From contig CABIXF010000009.1 in assembly GCA_902362595.1 (NCBI GenBank), forward strand, positions 84,366 to 92,978: a stretch of 8,613 bases of DNA, given 5' to 3'. This DNA comes from Bacteroidaceae bacterium (GTDB lineage: Bacteria; Bacteroidota; Bacteroidia; Bacteroidales; Bacteroidaceae). The position numbers and the translations under genes are program-made. How positions within the stretch are numbered: position 1 is the first letter of the stretch; each line of letters begins with the position of its first letter. Of the stretch, positions 1 to 6,577 are shown in pieces. The notes below the pieces were generated by a model, which saw nothing but the letters and a program-made list of their open reading frames with translations, did not search any database and was not told the DNA's origin.

Positions 1-376
1 AGTGATGGCGGGCAAAGTGGACGATTTCTTCGAACGTCTGAAGACGATGTTTGCCGACATCCCCTACGAGCTGGCCCGCGACCGCGAGGTACATTACCAG
101 AACATTCTGTACATCATCTTCAAGCTGATGGGCTTCTACGTGCAGGTGGAATACCACACGAGCCGCGGACGAATTGACCTGGTGCTCCAGACACAGGATT
201 ACGTGTACATCATGGAATTCAAGCTGAACGGCAGTGCGGACGAGGCACTGGCACAGATTCGGGAGAAAGGCTATGACGCTCCTTTCGCCAAGGACAGCCG
301 CACAATCTACCGGATTGGCGTGAATTTCAGTGACGAGCTGCGGAACATTCAGGAGGTGAAGGTGGAAGTGCGATGA
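1..376 (+). CDS. AAA-ATPase-like/PD-(D/E)XK protein, copy 1 (3' end only)
   Basis: This is the C-terminal end of an ATP-binding protein whose 5' part lies outside the window; the reading frame is open from base 2 and stops at 374-376. The residues match the last quarter of the complete paralog at 4685-6241. The stretch is the PDDEXK_9-type (PF08011) nuclease-like domain: GRID, then an EFKLNG strand about a dozen residues later, supplies the D...ExK pattern of PD-(D/E)XK enzymes. Bases 1-367 align without gaps to 5863-6229 with about 13 differences by hand count. Similarity stops just before the stop codon, so the last residues differ (EVKVEVR here, EVKMEQGK in the complete copy). The biochemical role of this family is not established. 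The methionines near the start of the window are internal and are not the true start. Confidence 0.9.
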   Translation, partial: VMAGKVDDFFERLKTMFADIPYELARDREVHYQNILYIIFKLMGFYVQVEYHTSRGRIDLVLQTQDYVYIMEFKLNGSADEALAQIREKGYDAPFAKDSRTIYRIGVNFSDELRNIQEVKVEVR

Positions 377-508
377 GCTTTTCCTCTTATGAAGGTTGTT
401 ACGAAGCGTCTGCCATTATGAGACAGTTCTATAACGTATGAAATGGATTTCTTGTTTTTAGTTTTTTGTTCCCTGTACGGCTGGTATAGGCAACGACTGT
501 TATCTCCA

Positions 509-555
509 TGCAGCAGCTGTGCTGCACGCGGAGCGTGCGCACACATTTGGATGTG
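509..555. other. Cluster of three small hairpins
   Basis: Three perfect inverted repeats sit within 47 bases: TGCAGCA/TGCTGCA (509-515 with 520-526), GCACGC/GCGTGC (524-529 with 533-538) and CACAT/ATGTG (542-546 with 551-555). The first two share bases 524-526, so they cannot form fully at the same time. The first part is distinctly GC-rich within an AT-rich spacer. None is followed by a T tract on either strand, so I do not call it an intrinsic terminator. It could be a structured RNA end, a protein-binding site or chance. Confidence 0.4.
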
Positions 556-637
556 AAGTTAGTGACAGCTTTCTCATTTATGAAATTGGAAAAGCAAAAA
601 AGGTGTTTTCACTTGTACCTGTCGAATGTTAAAGAGA

Positions 638-678
638 AAGGGAAAACCATTCGGTATTACACTGTCAGGTTCTCCCTT
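638..678 (-). terminator. Possible terminator of the minus-strand protease operon
   Basis: Bases 638-648 and 668-678 form an 11-bp imperfect stem (one mismatch) with a 19-base loop. On the minus strand the 3' arm is followed by a T-rich stretch (TCTCTTT). It starts 25 bases beyond the stop codon at 703-705, a suitable place for a rho-independent terminator. The stem is not GC-rich and the loop is long, so the call is weak. Confidence 0.35.
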
Positions 679-702
679 AAATTCTATTGAAACACAATGT
701 GC

Positions 703-2066
703 TTACTGTTTTTCTACAAATGGGATGGCCTCCATGTACATATCCTTTAAGTTGATAATCACTTTTGAGAATTTTTCCAGGGCATTCAAGCCAAGCACAC
801 CGTCTTCTGCACCATTAGAAAAGGCGGTTGTCTTTGGTTGTCCAGTATGCAAATCAATGCCCGTATTCACCTTGATAGAGTCGATCGTCGCGGTGCCGTT
901 TCCTATCTGGATTTTCATTTGCGGCAACCTGTAGGTGCGGGTAATTGCCACACCCCCTATTCCGGCAACGCGCAGTGAATCGGGCACCCCTGCGGCATCC
1001 ACCTCTTGACGGTGACGGTTATACCAGGTAGGCTCCATATTAGTGTAATAAAAACCTGTGTCAAAAAGAAAATAGAGAGGATGTCCGGTTGTTGCATCCA
1101 CCGTTTTTAATTGCAACAATTCATTATCTGTACCTATGAGGTTACTTTTGCCCAAAGGATTTGGGGTCAGTGTGGCCGGAATAATAAGTTCTCGGTGGGC
1201 AAAGTCTAACTGAATTTCCTGCATACAAAACATGACAGGGAGTCCGATAACAGGAGGAAGCTGGTATTTTTCATTAAACTTATCGGCTTCTTCATGCCCG
1301 GTATGGGTATCAATTACAGCAAAAGGTACATTCAGCCAAGTCATTCCGCCGATACGCAACGTGTCTGCGATAGCAGATCCCCCCTCTTTCAAACCTCCAA
1401 CACCTGCCACGGTAATGTCGGTATCCAAAGAACGCAATCCATATTCCTTTGCCAATTTAGGAGTTATCAGGTTTCTTCCGGCCCCTGTATCGAACAGGAA
1501 ACGTCCTTCTTTTTGATGCTTCCGTCCATTTCAATGGAGTGTTGCCCACCTTTGTTTGCAAGCACCATCGGAATACGGTATTCACCCGGTTGATGAAGCG
1601 GCCGATAGAAAGGACCGCAGGTGCCCAACGCACGATACTGCTGTGCCTGAGCTTTATATGGTTCAGTTAGGGTGCTATCAGTGCCCATTGCGGTCAGTTG
1701 GTCATAGAGATTCTGAAGAAGATCGGCTGCATCATTGTAATGCCCGATTCTTGCCAAATTAGTACTTAACAGAATAACCATGCTCATGGTTCGATCCCCT
1801 AACTCTTGTTGATGATTGTTCAGCAAATCAGCAAGTACGGTACATGCCGAATCCGGTCGGTTGAAATAATGATGCGTCATGGCCGTAGCCAACTGGCGTA
1901 AAAATGGCGATATGGAATCGGCAGGAGTTGTTTTCAATGTCTGTTCCAGTCCAAACCAATTACTTTCATTGACAAGCTGTCCGACCCGTACATCGACATT
2001 CTGCGCTTGTATGCTCAGAGAAACGAGCAAGCAGAAAATAGTACAAATTTTTTTGAACATAATCAT
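703..2066 (-). pseudogene. Secreted tandem retropepsin-like aspartyl protease, frameshifted
   Basis: The gene reads as two open frames, 2066-1467 and a second ending at 703, that join into one protein of about 454 residues if one base is restored. The N-terminus (start 2066, or ATG at 2060) has a Sec signal peptide ending near QAQ, residues 20-22. Residues 25-150 are helical and TPR-like. The protease part starts near residue 165. With the frame restored at the A5 tract (1510-1514), translation gives GRFLFDTGAGRNLI, a retropepsin active-site motif (Asp about 193). A second unit carries FLFDTGFYY (Asp about 336) and ends with GVLGLNALEKF, the usual closing motif. Two DTG units in one chain could form an intramolecular version of the dimeric retropepsin active site. 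As written, the upstream frame ends soon after the shift and lacks both catalytic aspartates. The gene is third in an apparent operon with the S41 peptidase. The shift may be real decay, slippage or a sequencing error. Confidence 0.8.
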
Positions 2067-2154
2067 GATATTTATATTTTACTTTTATTCGTTTTTTCTG
2101 TAGTAATAAGCACATTGCATGTCATATAAAATAGTGGCTGGTTCATAAGATTTT

Positions 2155-2552
2155 CTATTTGCTTGTGTTCATATTCTTCAGTAGTCCCATCTTTTTCATT
2201 TGATGAACCGTCAGTTCCGGATTGTAAATTACATCACATCCAGCCGTTGCCTTAAGGACCCGGATATATGTTTCAATATCACCGGCACCAATTTCACTGC
2301 GAAGTTCATTTAACCTTTTGGCATCTCAATCGCCTGCGTCTGCTCCTGAAGCAGCATAAGAGAATCTATTACAGAGACCGGAACGTCATTAGCTCCGGCA
2401 CTGTGCAACTTGTTCATCAGAGTCATGGACTCCGTTCTGATTTTCTGGTCACTTTCATAGGCTCCCAACAACAGGGAATCTATTTTCTGAATACTTTGTG
2501 CCTTCAGAAATGTGCTTAATACAAGTAAAATGGATATAAATATGTGTTTCAT
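2155..2552 (-). pseudogene. Small exported protein of unknown function, frameshifted
   Basis: The ATG at 2552 opens a frame with a clear Sec signal peptide (FISILLVLSTFLKAQS, cleavage near KAQ). It runs for 80 codons to a stop at 2310-2312. Around 2314-2321 the neighbouring frame takes over and continues without interruption to a TAG at 2155-2157, reading AKRLNELRSEIGAGDIETY and onward. Restoring one base gives about 132 residues. The mature part is charged and probably helical. The N-terminal half, with a DQKIR motif, loosely resembles the start of DUF6624 proteins, but the C-terminal half does not, so I leave the function open. It sits 17 bases downstream of the S41 gene stop and 88 bases upstream of the retropepsin-like gene, all on the minus strand, so cotranscription is likely. 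This is the second apparent one-base loss in the same operon. Confidence 0.6.
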
Positions 2553-2569
2553 AAAAACCGTTTTTGAAA

Positions 2570-4267
2570 TCAGATATGTCCTCCTTGCAGATAGTCAATT
2601 GCCGCCTGCAGCTGTTCATCCACCCCGCGTATCATTCCTTCGGCTGAGGGTTCCACAACCTTATCTATTTTCACTCCATTACGCTGGGCATTTGTTCCGT
2701 CAGGATAGCATATTCCGGCACCTGTAATGTTGAATGAAGCATAAGGGAGCTGGATTCTTGTCACATCACCATCAGCACCTGCTGTCTGGCTTCCGACAGT
2801 CACAGAACCCGGTATAGTTTGCAGAAACATTGTAAAGTATTCAGACATAGATTGCGAATACGCATTCACCAATAAAACAACTTTTCCTTTATAGAGTTTA
2901 TCCGGGTCAGATGTTTTTCTCGTCGATACCGTAGTTCGGATGAAACCACCTGGCCGGTGAGCCTGTGGCAATAAAACTTCTGCTGCTTCTCTGGCCTGAG
3001 AAAAGAAGAAAGTGGGCAACAGTTTGTGAAGCACATCGTATTCTGCCGGATATGCACGTAAATCGATAATTAGTTTATCACAGGATGCCAAGAAATTCTC
3101 CAAATCCTGTTCATCTTTACAAGTAAGATTGCTGATGTTTATATAACCTATACCGCCCGCCACTTCTTTAAATCCAGGTTTAGTTGAAGTATTTTGTGAT
3201 GAAAACCTCCTGTTGACAAACTTGCTTCCGTCAACAGATGAGATCATGGTAGTGTAAGTTTTACCTCCGCGTACATACTCGACACAAGCTTCATTTTTCG
3301 CAGTCAACAGAGTGGCATAGGAACCGTCCCGCAGAAGTGAGCTCCGGTTGGAATGAGGTATGTATGGAGCAAGTTCATCCAGACGCTTGATAGGACTGAC
3401 AGAATCAATGAGAATGATTTCATCGCCGATTTCAAAATTATTGGGTACAAGAGAACATGTATCAGTTACAAACAATCGGTCTTCTGCAAATTGGCACATC
3501 AAAGGGACAAAGCGCCCTCCGAAAATCGGGACGTACCACGAATTGACGTGTGTGTCACACAATTCGGAAACCATTCTGGAATACAAAGCGGAAAAGCTGA
3601 TAGAACGGTCAAACGCCAATGCAATATATTCTGCAAGTACATCATCCCACGGACGGTCTGTGAGATTACGGTTAGGCGAATAGCTGTCCACTGCATTCCA
3701 GAATTTGGCAACACCGAGAAGGCGGTATGCCACATCATCTTTCGGTATGTCCGAATATTGTGTTTCAATATACGAAACATTGACAGGTGTCTGTTTTACG
3801 TATCGGTTATTTTCCGGGTCAGCATTTCTGAGCCTCATAAGGCTATCACTCAATGCTTTACCTAAATGCAAAGAATCTGAAATCCAGTTGAAGTCATTAA
3901 AGGTCTCTATGTTTTCGTCGTCTTCTTTATCACGTATTGCATAAGGGCCCAATCCTGATATCCACTTTAAACAAATGTCATTTTTCATGGAATCCGGTGC
4001 CTGAAGGACCTCATTTAATAAACAGAAATATTCAGCATCCGCATTGATAGAACGGGAAGCAAAAGCTGGATGGTGATACTTGGCGAAACCCCAAATCCGT
4101 GAGGCCTGGACTATCGCATGGATTTGCAAACTGTCGGGTTCTTCCGGCAGTTTAAGTTCGGCATAAGCCTGCTCTGTTGAAAGTGACTTTGTTTCTACAC
4201 TACAACTATAAAAAGTCAGGCCTGCAATAATGAGAAGGATTTGAAATAAAATGTAATTCCGTTTCAT
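2570..4267 (-). CDS. S41-family serine peptidase, lipoprotein
   Basis: A 565-residue protein with a lipoprotein signal: basic start, hydrophobic core, and FYSC placing the lipidated Cys at residue 22. It is probably anchored to a periplasmic or outer membrane. Residues 180-240 end in ELCDTH, matching the D-x-H motif of tricorn-like S41 peptidases, with His240 the likely base. Residues 250-345 are PDZ-like. The C-terminal S41 core includes IGYINI (373-378), LIIDLRAYP (399-407), KVVLLVNAYSQSMSE (462-476), TAGADGDV (495-502) and GVKIDKVVEP (531-540). Ser473, the middle Ser of SQSMSE, is the expected nucleophile. The Lys used by CtpA/Prc-type enzymes about 25 residues later is absent; the TAGADG segment occupies that place, supporting a Ser-His mechanism. 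The start at 4267 is set by the signal sequence. It is the first gene of the minus-strand group. I found no convincing promoter upstream, and the substrate is unknown. Confidence 0.88.
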   Translation of the reverse strand: MKRNYILFQILLIIAGLTFYSCSVETKSLSTEQAYAELKLPEEPDSLQIHAIVQASRIWGFAKYHHPAFASRSINADAEYFCLLNEVLQAPDSMKNDICLKWISGLGPYAIRDKEDDENIETFNDFNWISDSLHLGKALSDSLMRLRNADPENNRYVKQTPVNVSYIETQYSDIPKDDVAYRLLGVAKFWNAVDSYSPNRNLTDRPWDDVLAEYIALAFDRSISFSALYSRMVSELCDTHVNSWYVPIFGGRFVPLMCQFAEDRLFVTDTCSLVPNNFEIGDEIILIDSVSPIKRLDELAPYIPHSNRSSLLRDGSYATLLTAKNEACVEYVRGGKTYTTMISSVDGSKFVNRRFSSQNTSTKPGFKEVAGGIGYINISNLTCKDEQDLENFLASCDKLIIDLRAYPAEYDVLHKLLPTFFFSQAREAAEVLLPQAHRPGGFIRTTVSTRKTSDPDKLYKGKVVLLVNAYSQSMSEYFTMFLQTIPGSVTVGSQTAGADGDVTRIQLPYASFNITGAGICYPDGTNAQRNGVKIDKVVEPSAEGMIRGVDEQLQAAIDYLQGGHI

Positions 4268-4629
4268 CTATATTTTTAATTATAAGTATCACAATAATGG
4301 TTTATATAAGCTATATCAGTAATAAACAAAGACTGAATCGCTATTTTATTGACATAAATCAGCCTAACCAATCTGTAAAGAATATGATACAGTCAAGAAT
4401 TCTTTCTATGAATTTATCGAACTTCCTTTTTACACCTTTCCAGTATATTTTTCCCATAAAGCTACCCTCCACTAAGACAAACAACCATCTGTTTATTTTG
4501 CCCATTGTAAATATACTATTTTTTCACTTCAGAAGCCCATGCGGTCTTTAAAATATTACTGATTTTGAAATTAGACACACAATTTTCCTAATTTCTAATC
4601 GGCGCTTTCTGTTTCCTATATTCCGTTTG
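4268..4629. other. AT-rich divergent intergenic region
   Basis: This spacer separates the minus-strand protease operon (start 4267) from the promoter of the + strand ATPase gene. It must contain the operon's promoter, but I find no TAnnTTTG box with a properly spaced TTTG on the minus strand. One-mismatch candidates near 4458-4465 and 4509-4516 lack a -33 partner. The 84-codon open frame on the + strand (4297-4551) is AT-rich and lacks recognisable features, so I do not annotate it as a gene. Confidence 0.5.
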
Positions 4630-4988
4630 TTTGAATGTTCGTCTAAAATCACTACATTCGCAGTAGAATCAAAATCCAGTGGTTATGAGCAAGCTATATC
4701 CGGTAGGAGTACAGAACTTTGAGAAAGTGATTTTAGGCGGTTACGAATATGTCGATAAAACTGCCTTGATTTATGAGTTGTTTAACACAGGGAGTTACTA
4801 TTTCCTGAGCCGTCCGCGACGTTTCGGAAAGAGTCTGCTGTTGTCCACCCTCGAAGCCTACGCACAGGGGAAGAAGGAACTTTTCAAGGGACTGGCACTG
4901 GAAAAACTGGAAAAGGACTGGACGGTGTATCCGGTGCTGCACCTGGATTTGAATACGCAGAAATACGATTCGCCGGAATCGCTGACCA
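4627..4988 (+). repeat. Dispersed repeat: promoter plus 5' end of ATPase gene (unit A)
   Basis: This segment aligns without gaps to 8146-8507 (constant offset 3519). Bases 4627-4722 differ at about two positions and bases 4799-4988 at about eleven. The stretch between them (4723-4798) is clearly divergent. Similarity begins three bases before the -33 TTTG box; just upstream the two flanks are unrelated. Confidence 0.9.
4630..4660 (+). promoter_or_regulatory. Bacteroides-type promoter of ATPase copy 2
   Basis: TTTG at 4630-4633 (-33 box) is followed by 19 bases and TACATTCG at 4653-4660, one mismatch from the Bacteroides -7 consensus TAnnTTTG. It lies 24 bases upstream of the ATG, implying a leader of under 20 nt. 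The same promoter precedes copy 3 with identical boxes and spacing. Confidence 0.75.
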
Positions 4989-6241
4989 GCATCCTGAACG
5001 ACAATTTATGCAATTGGGAAAGCCGATATGGCGCACGGGAGAGTGAAACAAGCCTTTCTCTCCGTTTCCAAGGCCTCATCCGCCGCGCATGCGAGCAGAC
5101 AGGCCGCCGGGTGGTGATTCTCATCGATGAATACGACAAGCCCATGCTGCAGGCCATCGGCAACGAAGCCTTGCAGAACGAGTACCGCAGCACCCTGAAG
5201 GCGTTCTACGGAGCATTGAAGTCCATGGACGGCTGCATCCGCTTTGCTCTGCTGACGGGAGTGACCAAGTTCGGCAAGGTCAGCGTGTTCAGCGATTTGA
5301 ACAACCTGCGGGACATTTCCATGATCGACCAGTATGCGGAAATCTGCGGCATCAGTGAGAAGGAAGTGCACGCCTACTTTGAGGAGGATATTCACGAGCT
5401 GGCTACGGCTACGGGGATGAGTTACGAGCAAGCGTGTGCGGAACTGAAAGCCAATTACGACGGCTATCACTTTACGGAAAATGCCGTGGGCATGTACAAT
5501 CCGTTCAGCCTGCTGAACACCTTTGCCAACCGGCGCTTCGGCAGCTACTGGTTTGAGACAGGCACGCCGACCTACCTCGTCGAGCTGCTCAAGCTCCACC
5601 ATTATCCGATAGAGGACCTGGAACACATCGTCACCAGCCAGCCGGTGCTGGACAGCATCGACACGGCCTCCACCGACCCGATTCCGGTCATCTACCAGAG
5701 CGGCTACCTCACCATCAAGGGCTACAACAAGATGTTCGAGAACTACACCCTGGGATTCCCCAACCGCGAAGTGGAACAGGGCTTCTTCAAGTTCCTGCTG
5801 CCCAACTACGCGTCGGTGAGCGTGAGCAAGTCGCCCTACCAGATTCAATGCTTCGTGGAAGAAGTGATGGCGGGCAAAGTGGACGATTTCTTCGACCGCC
5901 TGAAGACAATGTTTGCCGACATCCCCTATGAGCTGGCCCGCGACCGCGAGGTACATTACCAGAACATCCTGTACATCATCTTCAAGCTGATGGGCTTCTA
6001 CGTGCAGGTGGAATACCACACGAGCCGCGGACGGATTGACCTGGTGCTCCAGACGCAGGACTACGTGTACGTCATGGAATTCAAGCTGAACGGCAGTGCG
6101 GACGAGGCGCTGGCCCAGATTCGGGAGAAAGGCTATGACGCTCCTTTCGCCAAGGACAGCCGCACAATCTACCGGATTGGCGTGAATTTCAGTGACGAGC
6201 TGCGGAACATTCAGGAAGTGAAGATGGAACAGGGAAAGTAA
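4685..6241 (+). CDS. AAA-ATPase-like/PD-(D/E)XK nuclease-like protein, copy 2 (complete)
   Basis: A 518-residue protein of the PF09820 (AAA-ATPase-like) plus PF08011 (PDDEXK_9) architecture, which is common and often multicopy in Bacteroidota. The N-terminal ATPase part has a P-loop variant RPRRFGKSL (residues 43-51), a Walker B strand VVILIDEYDKP (143-153) and a conserved TGVTKFGKVS segment (191-200) of sensor type. The C-terminal domain has GRIDL (449-453) and VMEFKLNG (463-470), giving Asp452, Glu465 and Lys467 of a PD-(D/E)XK site, so a nuclease fold with intact key residues. No signal peptide, so cytoplasmic. I chose the ATG at 4685; a GTG two codons upstream (4679) is possible but has no better ribosome site. 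The physiological role is not established. The gene is more GC-rich than its neighbours and is near-identical in parts to copies 1 and 3. A strong terminator follows 25 bases after the stop. Confidence 0.9.
   Translation: MSKLYPVGVQNFEKVILGGYEYVDKTALIYELFNTGSYYFLSRPRRFGKSLLLSTLEAYAQGKKELFKGLALEKLEKDWTVYPVLHLDLNTQKYDSPESLTSILNDNLCNWESRYGARESETSLSLRFQGLIRRACEQTGRRVVILIDEYDKPMLQAIGNEALQNEYRSTLKAFYGALKSMDGCIRFALLTGVTKFGKVSVFSDLNNLRDISMIDQYAEICGISEKEVHAYFEEDIHELATATGMSYEQACAELKANYDGYHFTENAVGMYNPFSLLNTFANRRFGSYWFETGTPTYLVELLKLHHYPIEDLEHIVTSQPVLDSIDTASTDPIPVIYQSGYLTIKGYNKMFENYTLGFPNREVEQGFFKFLLPNYASVSVSKSPYQIQCFVEEVMAGKVDDFFDRLKTMFADIPYELARDREVHYQNILYIIFKLMGFYVQVEYHTSRGRIDLVLQTQDYVYVMEFKLNGSADEALAQIREKGYDAPFAKDSRTIYRIGVNFSDELRNIQEVKMEQGK
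5863..6229 (+). repeat. Dispersed repeat: 3' part of ATPase gene (unit B)
   Basis: These 367 bases match 1-367 without gaps at about 96% identity by hand count. Most of the differences are silent or conservative. The long identical tract near the end (roughly 6118-6215 against 256-353) suggests recent exchange. Similarity ends shortly before the stop codon, and the downstream sequences are unrelated. Confidence 0.9.
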
Positions 6242-6266
6242 ATTTATATAACTGCATAGATAAGTG

Positions 6267-6308
6267 GAAAACGCCTTGAAGAAGTGAGGAATTCTTCAAG
6301 GCGTTTTC
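6267..6308 (+). terminator. Strong hairpin terminator, probably bidirectional
   Basis: Bases 6267-6283 (GAAAACGCCTTGAAGAA) and 6292-6308 are perfect reverse complements over 17 bp with an 8-base loop. The ends of the stem are A-rich on the 5' side and T-rich on the 3' side, so either strand would give a GC-containing stem ending in a U-rich arm. It lies 25 bases after the copy 2 stop and so ends that transcript. It also faces the minus-strand lipoprotein gene that ends at 6578. Confidence 0.85.
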
Positions 6309-6310
6309 TA

Positions 6311-6428
6311 TGTTTCCCACAAGGAAAACGTATATTTCCCTGCCGGAAAATGTACGTTTCGGCTTCGGGGAACCTACGTTTCCGGGAAGGGAAACCTACA
6401 CATCAGACGAACGTTCCCGGGAAAACGA
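6311..6428. repeat. Tandem 22-bp palindromic repeats (4 units plus a degenerate one)
   Basis: Four adjacent units of exactly 22 bases lie at 6311-6332, 6333-6354, 6355-6376 and 6377-6398. Each has a TTTCC-like left half, a variable centre and a GGAAA-like right half, ending in a shared GTA or CTA. The last recognisable half-unit, GTTCCCGGGAAAAC, sits at 6413-6426 after a degenerate stretch. Each unit is an imperfect palindrome, so the array could bind a dimeric protein repeatedly or form hairpins in RNA. No unique spacers separate the units, so it is not a CRISPR array. It lies between two convergent genes, just after the terminator of copy 2. Confidence 0.75.
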
Positions 6429-6577
6429 AGAAGCGTCTGACTAATTTCTTTCACAGACTTGAAGAACCGTTCCTTTTTCGTATCTATCAGAACGATATTT
6501 ACCTTACAATCAAGTGCGTATGAAAAGAAACAAAAGACCAATATTTCCATCTATAGATTTTTTATGCCTGCCGGGCA

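Larger units (their letters stand above)
377..702. other. Intergenic region between copy 1 and the retropepsin-like gene
   Basis: I see no credible gene in these 326 bases; the short open frames here are AT-rich and resemble nothing I recognise. The region is the 3' meeting point of copy 1 (+) and the minus-strand protease operon. It contains a run of three small perfect hairpins (509-555) and a terminator-like hairpin (638-678), listed separately. Confidence 0.6.

Noticed and set aside
1500..1525. Programmed -1 frameshifting in the retropepsin-like gene
   Set aside because: The heptamer here is C AAA AAG, which re-pairs poorly in the P site compared with A AAA AAG, and I see no clear stimulatory structure. 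A lost A is the simpler explanation, though not excluded.
3353..3865. A 170-codon + strand open frame inside the S41 peptidase gene
   Set aside because: It is antisense to the clearly coding peptidase and its translation has no recognisable features.
4297..4551. An 84-codon + strand frame in the AT-rich spacer
   Set aside because: Its composition matches AT-rich intergenic DNA, it has no promoter of the Bacteroides type, and its product is unrecognisable.
5006..6019. A 337-codon open frame on the minus strand inside ATPase copy 2
   Set aside because: It lies entirely antisense to a gene with intact ATPase and nuclease motifs; its length follows from the GC-rich codon use of that gene, and it shows no signal, domain or promoter of its own.
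4685..6241. Transposase or insertion sequence
   Set aside because: The protein has ATPase and PD-(D/E)XK motifs but no transposase DDE, HUH or recombinase motif. No terminal inverted repeats or target duplications are visible at the repeat boundaries.
6311..6428. CRISPR array
   Set aside because: The 22-bp units are directly adjacent with no spacers, the arms vary between units, and no cas genes are present.
6284..6523. A 79-codon + strand frame over the 22-bp repeats
   Set aside because: It begins inside the terminator loop and reads through the repeat array, giving FPxGK-like echoes of the repeated DNA rather than a conserved protein.
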